From Saprospirales bacterium (GTDB lineage: Bacteria; Bacteroidota; Bacteroidia; Chitinophagales; Saprospiraceae), in contig PWJP01000072.1 of the NCBI GenBank assembly GCA_003559985.1, positions 1 through 5,203 of the forward strand: a stretch of DNA of 5,203 nucleotides, in the 5' to 3' direction. A program made the position numbers and the translations under genes. Positions 1 to 5,203 of this stretch are shown piece by piece. Within the stretch, counting starts at the first letter, position 1, and each line of letters begins with the position of its first letter. The notes beneath the pieces were generated by a model that was given only the letters and a program-made list of their open reading frames with translations, was not told the DNA's origin and ran no database searches.

Positions 1-1313
1 GGATCGTAAGAATCTCCTGCATCAGTCAGCGTCCAGTAACCCCTTACGAAGTACCGGTCTCGCTGACTGAATTCAAGCACCGATTGAAAAAACTGGATAT
101 TCTTGAGACTAAATCGGTTGTCTCCCTGATAAACGGTGGTTCCACGGCTGTAGCTGTTCGCCCATTTTAAAACGGGTGAATCCAATTCCCTCGAAGGGTT
201 GGTCCTGAGATAAAGCCCCATGTTGGCTTTGAAATTGCGGGTGTCGTAATCCACCAGGTCTTTTTCTCGATATCCCCTTCGATGCCACTGTCCCAGTCCT
301 GCAAAGGGACTGGACAACTGCGCATCGGTGAGATCCATATTGGGCCTGTATTCATCACCGTATATATTAACCGCATCGTAGCCACCGGGATTGGTCCGGT
401 CGGCCTCTGATTCAAAGACGGGCTCGTAATTATCAGCGACCCAGTCATCGGCAGACAAATAGGACAAATTAACTTTGTAGGCTAAAAAGTCTTCTCCGTC
501 CTCATTTGTAAAAGCATCTGCCCAGCGAACCGCAGTTTCCAACATATTTCGCTCCCCGCCTTTTATCATCGCGCTGAGCCCCTTGTGAACAAATGGGTTT
601 TTGGTCTCCATTCGAATGACCCCATTGAAGGCACTGGGTCCGTAAAGAGCAGAATTTGCTCCGTGAATAACTTCCACCCTCTGCAAATCCAGTTCAGAAG
701 ATCCGAGGAAATTGCCAAGGGAAAAATTCAAACCGGGAGCCTGATTATCCACTCCATCGATCAACTGAAGAGAACGCACCGGACTGGTACTGTTAAATCC
801 GCGGGTGTTTATAACTGTAAATCCAAAACTCACCGTGGTGGTTTCTACACCGGGTAAGGCTCCCAATCCTTCGTAAAAATTGGAGGCAGGAGTTTGTCTT
901 ATTCCGATGACATCTAGCGTGCTGACCGTCTGTGGAGATTCGCGCTGACGGTCCAAAATGCGGCTTCCCCTTATCTCAACTGTCTCGATTATCGAGGCGT
1001 CATCTTCGAGGTAAATCCGAAGAGGGCTAAAATCTTCAATCTCCAATTCTTTCTGCTGGTAACCAATGTAGCTGATTTGCAAAGTGAGGGGCGCATCCAT
1101 TTCGGTTGTGAAAGTAAATGCACCATCCCAGTCGGTATTGACACCCGTGCTGGTACCGGCTATCCGCACATTAGCCCCTATCAATTCACTCCCATCGGTG
1201 GCACTAAATACCACCCCTCTAATCGTATTTTGTCCTTCGAGTGAACTGCTGAAGCTCAAAAATTGCAACAGAAACACAATGCTGAACAACCAAAAAACAA
1301 TCCCTTTGCCCAT
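1..1313 (-). CDS. TonB-dependent outer-membrane receptor, N-terminal part (C-terminus beyond left edge)
   Basis: The minus strand is open without a stop from the ATG at 1313-1311 to the left edge, giving about 437 residues. A hydrophobic signal peptide (about residues 1-28, MGKGIVFWLF onward) suggests Sec export. Residues ~30-104 look like the carboxypeptidase-D-type regulatory domain common on Bacteroidota receptors (IRGVVFSATDGSELIGANV, SYIGY). A short linker with ETVEIRGSRI (110-119), in the place where a TonB-box-like segment is expected, leads to the plug domain (~125-240), with NTRGF, LIDGVDNQAPG and VEVIHGANSALYGPSAFNGV. The following residues begin the beta-barrel. By family knowledge this is an energy-dependent importer in the outer membrane driven by TonB-ExbB-ExbD; the substrate is unknown. 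No SusD partner is seen. An AAAAGGG stretch about 9 nt before the ATG supports this start. Receptors of this type usually have 700-1000 residues, so roughly half is missing. Family assignment is firm; substrate is not. Confidence 0.93.
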   Translation of the reverse strand, partial: MGKGIVFWLFSIVFLLQFLSFSSSLEGQNTIRGVVFSATDGSELIGANVRIAGTSTGVNTDWDGAFTFTTEMDAPLTLQISYIGYQQKELEIEDFSPLRIYLEDDASIIETVEIRGSRILDRQRESPQTVSTLDVIGIRQTPASNFYEGLGALPGVETTTVSFGFTVINTRGFNSTSPVRSLQLIDGVDNQAPGLNFSLGNFLGSSELDLQRVEVIHGANSALYGPSAFNGVIRMETKNPFVHKGLSAMIKGGERNMLETAVRWADAFTNEDGEDFLAYKVNLSYLSADDWVADNYEPVFESEADRTNPGGYDAVNIYGDEYRPNMDLTDAQLSSPFAGLGQWHRRGYREKDLVDYDTRNFKANMGLYLRTNPSRELDSPVLKWANSYSRGTTVYQGDNRFSLKNIQFFQSVLEFSQRDRYFVRGYWTLTDAGDSYD

Positions 1314-1375
1314 TTAGTTATACCCTTTTACACTTTAATTATCTTAACAACAGGTACCCTTACAGAACGGAAAAC
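1314..1375. promoter_or_regulatory. 62-bp divergent intergenic region between two receptor genes
   Basis: This short AT-rich gap separates two divergently transcribed receptor genes, so both promoters must lie in it or extend into the opposite gene. I see no good match to the Bacteroidota -7 element TAnnTTTG on either strand. An imperfect direct repeat is present: TACCCTTTTACA at 1321-1332 and TACCCTTACA at 1355-1364, differing by a two-base indel and each lying close to one of the two start codons. The minus-strand gene has a modest AAAAGGG ribosome-binding-like stretch; the plus-strand gene has only an A-rich GGAAAAC before its ATG. Regulatory function is inferred from position alone. Confidence 0.5.
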
Positions 1376-3835
1376 ATGGCACTTAAAGAGCTCAATCAAT
1401 TCACTAAGGTAGTCATTATTCAAATTATGCTGCTAACTGCGGCGGGATTTTATCCAAAATTTTTTTCCACCATCTCTGCACAGGAGGCAAAGATTAAAGG
1501 AACGGTCTATGATGCAAATACCCGTGAACCGGTGTTCTTTGCCAATGTCTTTGCGGAACCTGCCCAAACAGGCACAACCACAGATGAAGATGGAAACTTT
1601 GAGTTGACCGGCCTCGAACCCGGTGTCTATGACCTGCGAATATCCTTTGTAGGTTACCGAACCAAAATTATTTCCGAGCTGCAACTGTCGTCCACCAGAC
1701 CGCTTGAAATCGAAATTGAATTGGCGCCCGCCGGCAAAGACCTGGAAGAGGTAGTGGTTCAGGCATCCCCATTTAGAAGAACGGAAGAAAGCCCACTCAG
1801 CCTCCGCAATATCGGCTCTACCGAAATCAAAAGAAGCCCCGGCGGGAACAGGGATATCTCCCGGGTGGTGCAATCTCTACCCGGTGTTACTGCTCCCTCC
1901 TCTTTCAGAAATGACCTCATCATCAGAGGAGGAGCACCCAACGAAAACAGGTTTTACCTGGACGACATAGAGGTGCCCAATATAAACCACTTTGCCACGC
2001 AGGGTGCTTCGGGCGGACCCGCCAGCATTATCAACATCGACTTTGTCAGGGAGGTGGACTTTTACTCCGGGGCATTCCCGGCAAACAGAGGCAACGCTCT
2101 TAGCTCTGTTTTTGGCTTCAGACTTATCAGAGGGAGAAGTGACAAACTGGGCGGAAGAATGACCGTGGGTGCATCAGACCTGGGTATCTCCCTGGAGGGG
2201 CCACTCTCCGAAAACACCACCTTCATTGCTTCGGCCCGCAGATCCTATCTTCAATTTTTGTTCAGGGTTCTGGACCTGCCCTTCCTTCCCATATACAACG
2301 ATTTTCAGCTCAAAGTCACACATCGCTTTGATTCGGGAGATGAATTGTACTTCAGCGGTATTGGAGCCATAGACAATTTTGAACTCAATCTGGATGCAGA
2401 TGATTCGGAAGAGACCAGATTCCTGTTGGAAAACCTGCCCGTCAATGAGCAGTGGACCTACACCAATGGATTGGTTTACCGCCACTTTAGAGACAATGGT
2501 TCAATGATTTTTGTGCTGAGCAGAAATATGCTCAACAACGAAGCCACCAAATACCGGGACAACTTGACTGATGATGAGGACGAACTCACACTCCGCTATC
2601 AATCCAGAGAAATTGAGAACAAGTTCCGGTTTGAGCACACCTTCAGGACGGACGATTACAAATTTGTGTACGGAGTCGGCGCCGAATACATCCGCTACAC
2701 CAACTCGACTTTCAACAGAATTTTCACCGCTTCAGGGGCTGAGACCGTGGATTTTGAAAGCGATATCAACTTTTTTAAATACTACGGCTTCGGCCAAATG
2801 AGCAGGGAATTTCTCGATGGGCGTCTCATTACCTCCGCGGGGTTCAGACTGGATGGGAACTCCTTTTCATCCGATTTCTCGAATCCCATCGAGCAATTTT
2901 CACCCAGAATATCGGCTTCGTATTTTTTCCGGCCTGATTGGTCCGTGAATATGAGTGCCGGAATTTACTACCAACTCCCGCCATACACAGTTTTGGGTTA
3001 TCAGCAAGACGGCCGCCTTGTCAACAAGGACAATGGGATCAAATTCGTCAGAGCCACCCACCTTACTCTGGGACTGGAACACTTGCTGGGAGAGCGTTCG
3101 AGAATATCACTTGAGGGCTACCTGAAAAATTACTCCAACTATCCCCTTCTCCTCAGAGACCAGGTATCACTGGCCAATTTCGGAGGAGACTTCGGTGTGG
3201 TCGGCAACGAACCGGCCAGCCCGGACACCGAGGGCCGAACCTACGGCCTTGAACTTTTATTCCAACAGCGACTCAGGAGAGGTTTCTACGGAATTGGGGC
3301 CTATACCCTGGGAGTTAGTGAATTCACCAGCCCGGCAGGTGGTGAGGGTTTCTTTCCATCAGCATGGGATGCGACCCACATTATCAGTCTAACAGGTGGG
3401 AAGCAATTTGGCAAAAACTGGGAAGTGGGAGTGCGATGGAGATACCAATCGGGATTGCCGCGAACACCTTTTTCACCGGATTCCGATCTGGTCCTCAACT
3501 GGGACCGGCGGGGACAGGGTTTGCCGGATTTCAGCAGAATCAACAGCAGGAGGAACGATCCCTTCAATAGAATTGACATCCGCATCGACAAACAGTGGTT
3601 TTTTGAAAATTGGGGATTGAATATTTACCTGGATGTACAAAATGTGCTGGCCTCAGCAGAAAGCAATCCACAGCTCATACTCGACCGGCCCCTGGATGAG
3701 GACGGAAGACCAATAGGATCTGGCATTGTTAAAAACCCCGATGCACCCATTGAGGAACAGCGATACAAGCTCAAGGAGATAGATACGGGAAGTGGAAATC
3801 CATTGCCAACCCTGGGGATTGTCCTCTCATTCTGA
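1376..3835 (+). CDS. TonB-dependent outer-membrane receptor with carboxypeptidase-like N-terminal domain (complete)
   Basis: This is a complete 819-residue receptor. A hydrophobic export signal spans about residues 10-36 with a likely cleavage after STISAQ. Residues ~38-118 form a carboxypeptidase-D-type regulatory domain (IKGTVYDANTREPVFFANV, DEDGNFELTGLEPGVYDL, ISFVGYRTK). LEEVVVQASPFRR (123-135) sits where a TonB-box-like segment is expected. The plug domain covers ~138-255 (DISRVVQSLPGV, LIIRGGAPNENRFYLDDIEV). The rest is beta-barrel, with ARRSYLQFLF and IYNDFQLK early on, ending in a terminal Phe (LGIVLSF) as expected for the outer-membrane barrel-assembly signal. The plug end reads SSVFGFRL, where relatives I recall usually have SVL followed by a charged barrel strand. 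The gene is divergent from the receptor at the left and differs clearly from it beyond the shared N-terminal architecture. An in-frame Met at residue 18 would cut into the signal peptide, so the ATG at 1376 is preferred. Probable role: TonB-driven import of an unknown ligand. Confidence 0.95.
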   Translation: MALKELNQFTKVVIIQIMLLTAAGFYPKFFSTISAQEAKIKGTVYDANTREPVFFANVFAEPAQTGTTTDEDGNFELTGLEPGVYDLRISFVGYRTKIISELQLSSTRPLEIEIELAPAGKDLEEVVVQASPFRRTEESPLSLRNIGSTEIKRSPGGNRDISRVVQSLPGVTAPSSFRNDLIIRGGAPNENRFYLDDIEVPNINHFATQGASGGPASIINIDFVREVDFYSGAFPANRGNALSSVFGFRLIRGRSDKLGGRMTVGASDLGISLEGPLSENTTFIASARRSYLQFLFRVLDLPFLPIYNDFQLKVTHRFDSGDELYFSGIGAIDNFELNLDADDSEETRFLLENLPVNEQWTYTNGLVYRHFRDNGSMIFVLSRNMLNNEATKYRDNLTDDEDELTLRYQSREIENKFRFEHTFRTDDYKFVYGVGAEYIRYTNSTFNRIFTASGAETVDFESDINFFKYYGFGQMSREFLDGRLITSAGFRLDGNSFSSDFSNPIEQFSPRISASYFFRPDWSVNMSAGIYYQLPPYTVLGYQQDGRLVNKDNGIKFVRATHLTLGLEHLLGERSRISLEGYLKNYSNYPLLLRDQVSLANFGGDFGVVGNEPASPDTEGRTYGLELLFQQRLRRGFYGIGAYTLGVSEFTSPAGGEGFFPSAWDATHIISLTGGKQFGKNWEVGVRWRYQSGLPRTPFSPDSDLVLNWDRRGQGLPDFSRINSRRNDPFNRIDIRIDKQWFFENWGLNIYLDVQNVLASAESNPQLILDRPLDEDGRPIGSGIVKNPDAPIEEQRYKLKEIDTGSGNPLPTLGIVLSF

Positions 3836-4729
3836 CTTGTCGGTCTGGGATTTTTTTGCCACCTGGCTCAAAAGCATGAGTTTATACAGTGCAAAGAGAG
3901 GCAACCAGGGATTGGAGCTCCTTAAATTGGCGTGGATTACCGGGCGGAATACAGCAAACATCGACCGCAGCAACCCATTCAAACCGAATTTCCTCAGCTT
4001 AGAGTGATAGTCCAATAAGGGGGTCGGGGAATTAAGCTTCCCGGAAGCATTCAGTTTCCAAAGATTTTCCACTGCCTCTGAAGTATTGTCCAAAAAAACT
4101 TCTGTGCGATTGAGCCCGCGGTGCAGCACCGGGTTGTCTATGTGAAGTATAGAAACTCCTCCCTTTTTCAACGCTTCTGCCCACATCAGATCTTCGTATC
4201 CGTAAGTTTTGATGCTTTCGTCCAGTTTGAAGCGGGAAAAAACTGCCCGACTCACTAAAAAATTATTGGTCTTAAAAGTCCTGAAGGGCACTTTGTTTCT
4301 AACATTGGCCTTCAATGCTTCCCTTTTTTTTCCATATTTCCAATGCAGCGCATACTCTCTGCCCGGAAAATCGGATTGGTAAATGGTACCTCCATAAACC
4401 ACCTCAGAACTGCTTGAAGACTCCATGTATTTTTTGAGAAAATCATCCCTGACCACTCCACTGTCGCAATCCAAAAACAAGAACCAATCACCACTCGCCC
4501 ACTCTGCCAATTCATTCCTCGTAACAGACCTGCCCCGGTTTTCCCGGCAATGATACTCAAAACCGAAATCGCGAGCCAGAGATTTGTTGTCTCCGCTGTA
4601 TTTTACAGAACCATCATCGAGGCAGAGGACCTCCCACTCACTATCGAGTCCGGCCAATTGCTCATTCAATTCAGCGAAGAGTATTTGGAGGTTCCAATTG
4701 TAAACAGGAATGAGAACAGATAGCTTCAA
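3827..4729 (-). CDS. Family 2 (GT-A fold) glycosyltransferase, probable TTG start
   Basis: Counting from the TTG at 4729 the product has 300 residues. It begins KLSVLIPVYN (2-11), the standard opening of family 2 glycosyltransferases. Nucleotide-sugar and metal-binding motifs follow: LDDGS (37-41), the helix NRGRSVTRNELAEWASGDW leading to FLDCDS with the DxD motif at 87-89, a TNNFLVSRAVF segment (154-164), and GYEDLMWAEALKKGG (177-191) with the putative catalytic-region Glu-Asp pair, resembling the C-terminal part of galactosyltransferase-type enzymes. A C-terminal hydrophobic/basic segment (~260-292) may touch the membrane. It likely transfers a sugar to a surface polysaccharide, lipid or protein acceptor in the cytoplasm; donor and acceptor are unknown. 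The frame is open to a TTG at 4819 (330 residues, stop at 4837), with further GTG at 4774 and TTG at 4762, but it contains no usable ATG. I prefer 4729 because it starts right at the domain and follows a -7-like element. The last 9 nt overlap the convergent receptor gene. It appears to be a single-gene unit. Confidence 0.88.
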   Translation of the reverse strand: MKLSVLIPVYNWNLQILFAELNEQLAGLDSEWEVLCLDDGSVKYSGDNKSLARDFGFEYHCRENRGRSVTRNELAEWASGDWFLFLDCDSGVVRDDFLKKYMESSSSSEVVYGGTIYQSDFPGREYALHWKYGKKREALKANVRNKVPFRTFKTNNFLVSRAVFSRFKLDESIKTYGYEDLMWAEALKKGGVSILHIDNPVLHRGLNRTEVFLDNTSEAVENLWKLNASGKLNSPTPLLDYHSKLRKFGLNGLLRSMFAVFRPVIHANLRSSNPWLPLFALYKLMLLSQVAKKSQTDKSE

Positions 4730-4736
4730 AACATCA

Positions 4737-4748
4737 ATTTGCGCAAAT
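4737..4748. repeat. 12-bp perfect palindrome overlapping the -7-like element
   Basis: ATTTGCGCAAAT is a perfect inverted repeat without spacer. It covers most of the TATATTTG element and the expected transcription start of the glycosyltransferase gene, a position where a dimeric repressor could act. The palindrome itself is directly seen; an operator function is only inferred, and part of the symmetry could be a by-product of the promoter sequence. Confidence 0.4.
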
Positions 4749-4751
4749 ATA
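4744..4751 (-). promoter_or_regulatory. Bacteroidota-type -7 promoter element (TATATTTG) for the glycosyltransferase
   Basis: Read on the minus strand, TATATTTG matches the TAnnTTTG consensus known for the primary sigma factor of Bacteroidota. It lies about 14 bases upstream of the TTG at 4729, so transcription would begin around 4737-4740 and leave a very short leader. No convincing TTTG -33 element is found at the expected distance; the nearest upstream TTTG (4763-4760) is only 8 bases away. If translation began at 4819 instead, this site would be inside the coding region, so the two interpretations compete. Confidence 0.4.
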
Positions 4752-4931
4752 GCAAAGACCAAATAGGTTATCACCTTTGAAATACAGGCCTTTTTTTCTA
4801 ATATGGACAATTTTTCCAATAATAATTTGTGGTATTATTCAAACTACCTTAATATTGGGTTAGATAATGGCCTTCATTTTTTGGAAACAATGACCGGTTA
4901 AAAACATTAAACTAATGATGGAGCCAATTAA

Positions 4932-4973
4932 CGGGGAGGGCTGCCCATCGAAAGCTATCGAGAAAACTCCCCG
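4932..4973. repeat. GC-rich inverted repeat with nested hairpins
   Basis: CGGGGAG (4932-4938) is fully complementary to CTCCCCG (4967-4973), giving a 7-bp perfect stem around a 28-nt loop. The enclosed part contains GGGCTGCCC (4938-4946), which can form a competing small hairpin, and TCGA at 4948-4951 and 4958-4961, which can pair around AAGCTA. Neither strand has a T-run directly after the stem, so it is not a typical intrinsic terminator. Confidence 0.45.
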
Positions 4974-4989
4974 GCCTGAAATATTCAAA

Positions 4990-5025
4990 GCAATTGAATA
5001 GTGGGTAGTTGCATCTATTAATTGC
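4990..5025. repeat. Bulged inverted repeat upstream of the YciO-like gene
   Basis: GCAATTGAATAG (4990-5001) pairs with CTATTAATTGC (5015-5025) over 11 bp with a single unpaired G at 4996, around a 13-nt loop. It ends 48 bases before the ATG of the rightward gene and overlaps the only relaxed promoter-like sequence seen there. It could be an operator, a leader hairpin, or a chance AT-rich structure. Confidence 0.45.
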
Positions 5026-5073
5026 ATTAGGCCCGCGACTGAAAAAATTATTTAGTAAACGAAAAAAGTGACC

Positions 5074-5203
5074 ATGGGAAAATTACTCAAAATTCACCCC
5101 GAAAACCCACAGGGTAGAAAAATTTCACAAGTTTGTGAATCACTGGAAAATGGCGGAATAGTCATTTATCCTACAGACAGCGTGTATGCCATCGGATGCG
5201 ATA
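5074..5203 (+). CDS. YciO-like protein, YrdC/Sua5/TsaC superfamily, N-terminal fragment (cut by right edge)
   Basis: The ATG at 5074 opens 43 codons that run off the window. IHPENPQGR (7-15) and GGIVIYPTDSVYAIGCD (27-43) match the start of the YrdC-fold domain. The IHP-NPQ-R opening and the Ser and Ala in PTDSVYAIGC resemble the E. coli YciO branch, while Sua5/TsaC proteins usually have PTDTVYGLG. Family members bind ATP; Sua5/TsaC form L-threonylcarbamoyl-AMP for the t6A modification of ANN-decoding tRNAs in the cytoplasm, whereas the physiological role of YciO is less settled. The Lys/Arg and Ser residues that bind substrates lie beyond the window. YciO has about 200 residues, so most of the gene is missing. 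The ATG follows an A-rich stretch (GAAAAAAGTGACC) without a clear Shine-Dalgarno sequence, and starting here aligns well with YciO. Confidence 0.88.
   Translation, partial: MGKLLKIHPENPQGRKISQVCESLENGGIVIYPTDSVYAIGCD

Larger units (their letters stand above)
4820..5073. other. Divergent intergenic region with several inverted repeats
   Basis: Between the longest possible glycosyltransferase frame and the YciO-like start there is no convincing gene. The stretch is AT-rich except for a GC-rich island at about 4932-4974. It contains an AT-rich inverted repeat (AATAATA/TATTATT, 4818-4839), a GC-rich inverted repeat (4932-4973) and a bulged inverted repeat (4990-5025). The one short open frame (4915-5001) is doubtful. 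For the rightward gene only a relaxed promoter candidate is visible: TTG at 4994-4996 with TATTAATTG at 5017-5024. No transposon ends, tRNA or CRISPR-like repeats are seen. Confidence 0.6.

Noticed and set aside
585..857. 90-residue plus-strand open frame
   Set aside because: It lies opposite the well-supported receptor gene on the minus strand and its translation shows no recognisable domain.
1084..1317. 77-residue plus-strand open frame before the second receptor
   Set aside because: It is antisense to the signal peptide and N-terminal domain of the left receptor and shows no family features.
1314..1375. Search for TAnnTTTG and TTTG promoter elements for the two receptors
   Set aside because: No acceptable match with correct spacing was found on either strand, so I did not annotate individual promoters.
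1433..1873. 146-residue minus-strand open frame
   Set aside because: It is fully antisense to the second receptor, whose domain content is clear; the opposite frame has no domain signature.
3814..3857. Possible intrinsic terminator: small hairpin GGGGA-TTG-TCCTC (3814-3826) and a T7 run (3851-3857)
   Set aside because: The stem is short with a wobble pair and lies about 25 bases from the T-run, too far for an intrinsic terminator.
4312..4560. 82-residue minus-strand frame inside the glycosyltransferase
   Set aside because: It overlaps the catalytic DxD region in another frame; the main frame carries all conserved motifs without interruption.
4820..5073. Possible insertion-sequence remnant or CRISPR-like repeats in the gene-poor gap
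   Set aside because: The inverted repeats are internal and unrelated to each other, there is no target duplication that I can see, no transposase fragment and no regularly spaced repeats.

Overview
The window looks like chromosomal DNA from a member of the Bacteroidota. The evidence is two TonB-dependent outer-membrane receptors with the N-terminal carboxypeptidase-D-like (CNA-B/peptidase-M14 type) extension typical of that phylum, gene starts without a strong Shine-Dalgarno sequence but with A-rich leaders, and a TAnnTTTG-type -7 element in front of one gene. I cannot place it more finely; moderate GC and the receptor style would fit a free-living Cytophagales, Saprospirales or Flavobacteriales-like organism, which is inference.

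Layout: (1) Positions 1-1313, minus strand: the first ~437 residues of a TonB-dependent receptor whose C-terminal barrel lies beyond the left edge. (2) Positions 1314-1375: a 62-bp divergent intergenic region that must hold both start regions; it carries an imperfect direct repeat. (3) Positions 1376-3835, plus strand: a complete 819-residue TonB-dependent receptor of a different subtype. (4) Positions 3827-4729 (open frame to 4819), minus strand: a family 2 (GT-A fold) glycosyltransferase, convergent with the receptor and overlapping its 3' end by 9 nt, probably starting at a TTG codon. (5) Positions 4730-5073: a gene-poor, mostly AT-rich divergent region with a -7-like promoter element, a 12-bp palindrome, several inverted repeats and one doubtful 28-codon ORF. 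(6) Positions 5074-5203, plus strand: the first 43 residues of a YciO/Sua5/TsaC family protein, cut by the right edge.

The two receptors are outer-membrane, energy-dependent importers whose substrates cannot be read from sequence. No SusD-like lipoprotein, TonB/ExbBD, sigma/anti-sigma pair or degradative enzyme is visible, so no uptake locus can be reconstructed. The glycosyltransferase and the YciO-like gene belong to separate transcription units and have no evident functional link to the receptors or to each other. I see no mobile element, CRISPR array, tRNA or rRNA. The coding content is ordinary; the points worth a second look are in the two divergent intergenic regions and at the glycosyltransferase start.
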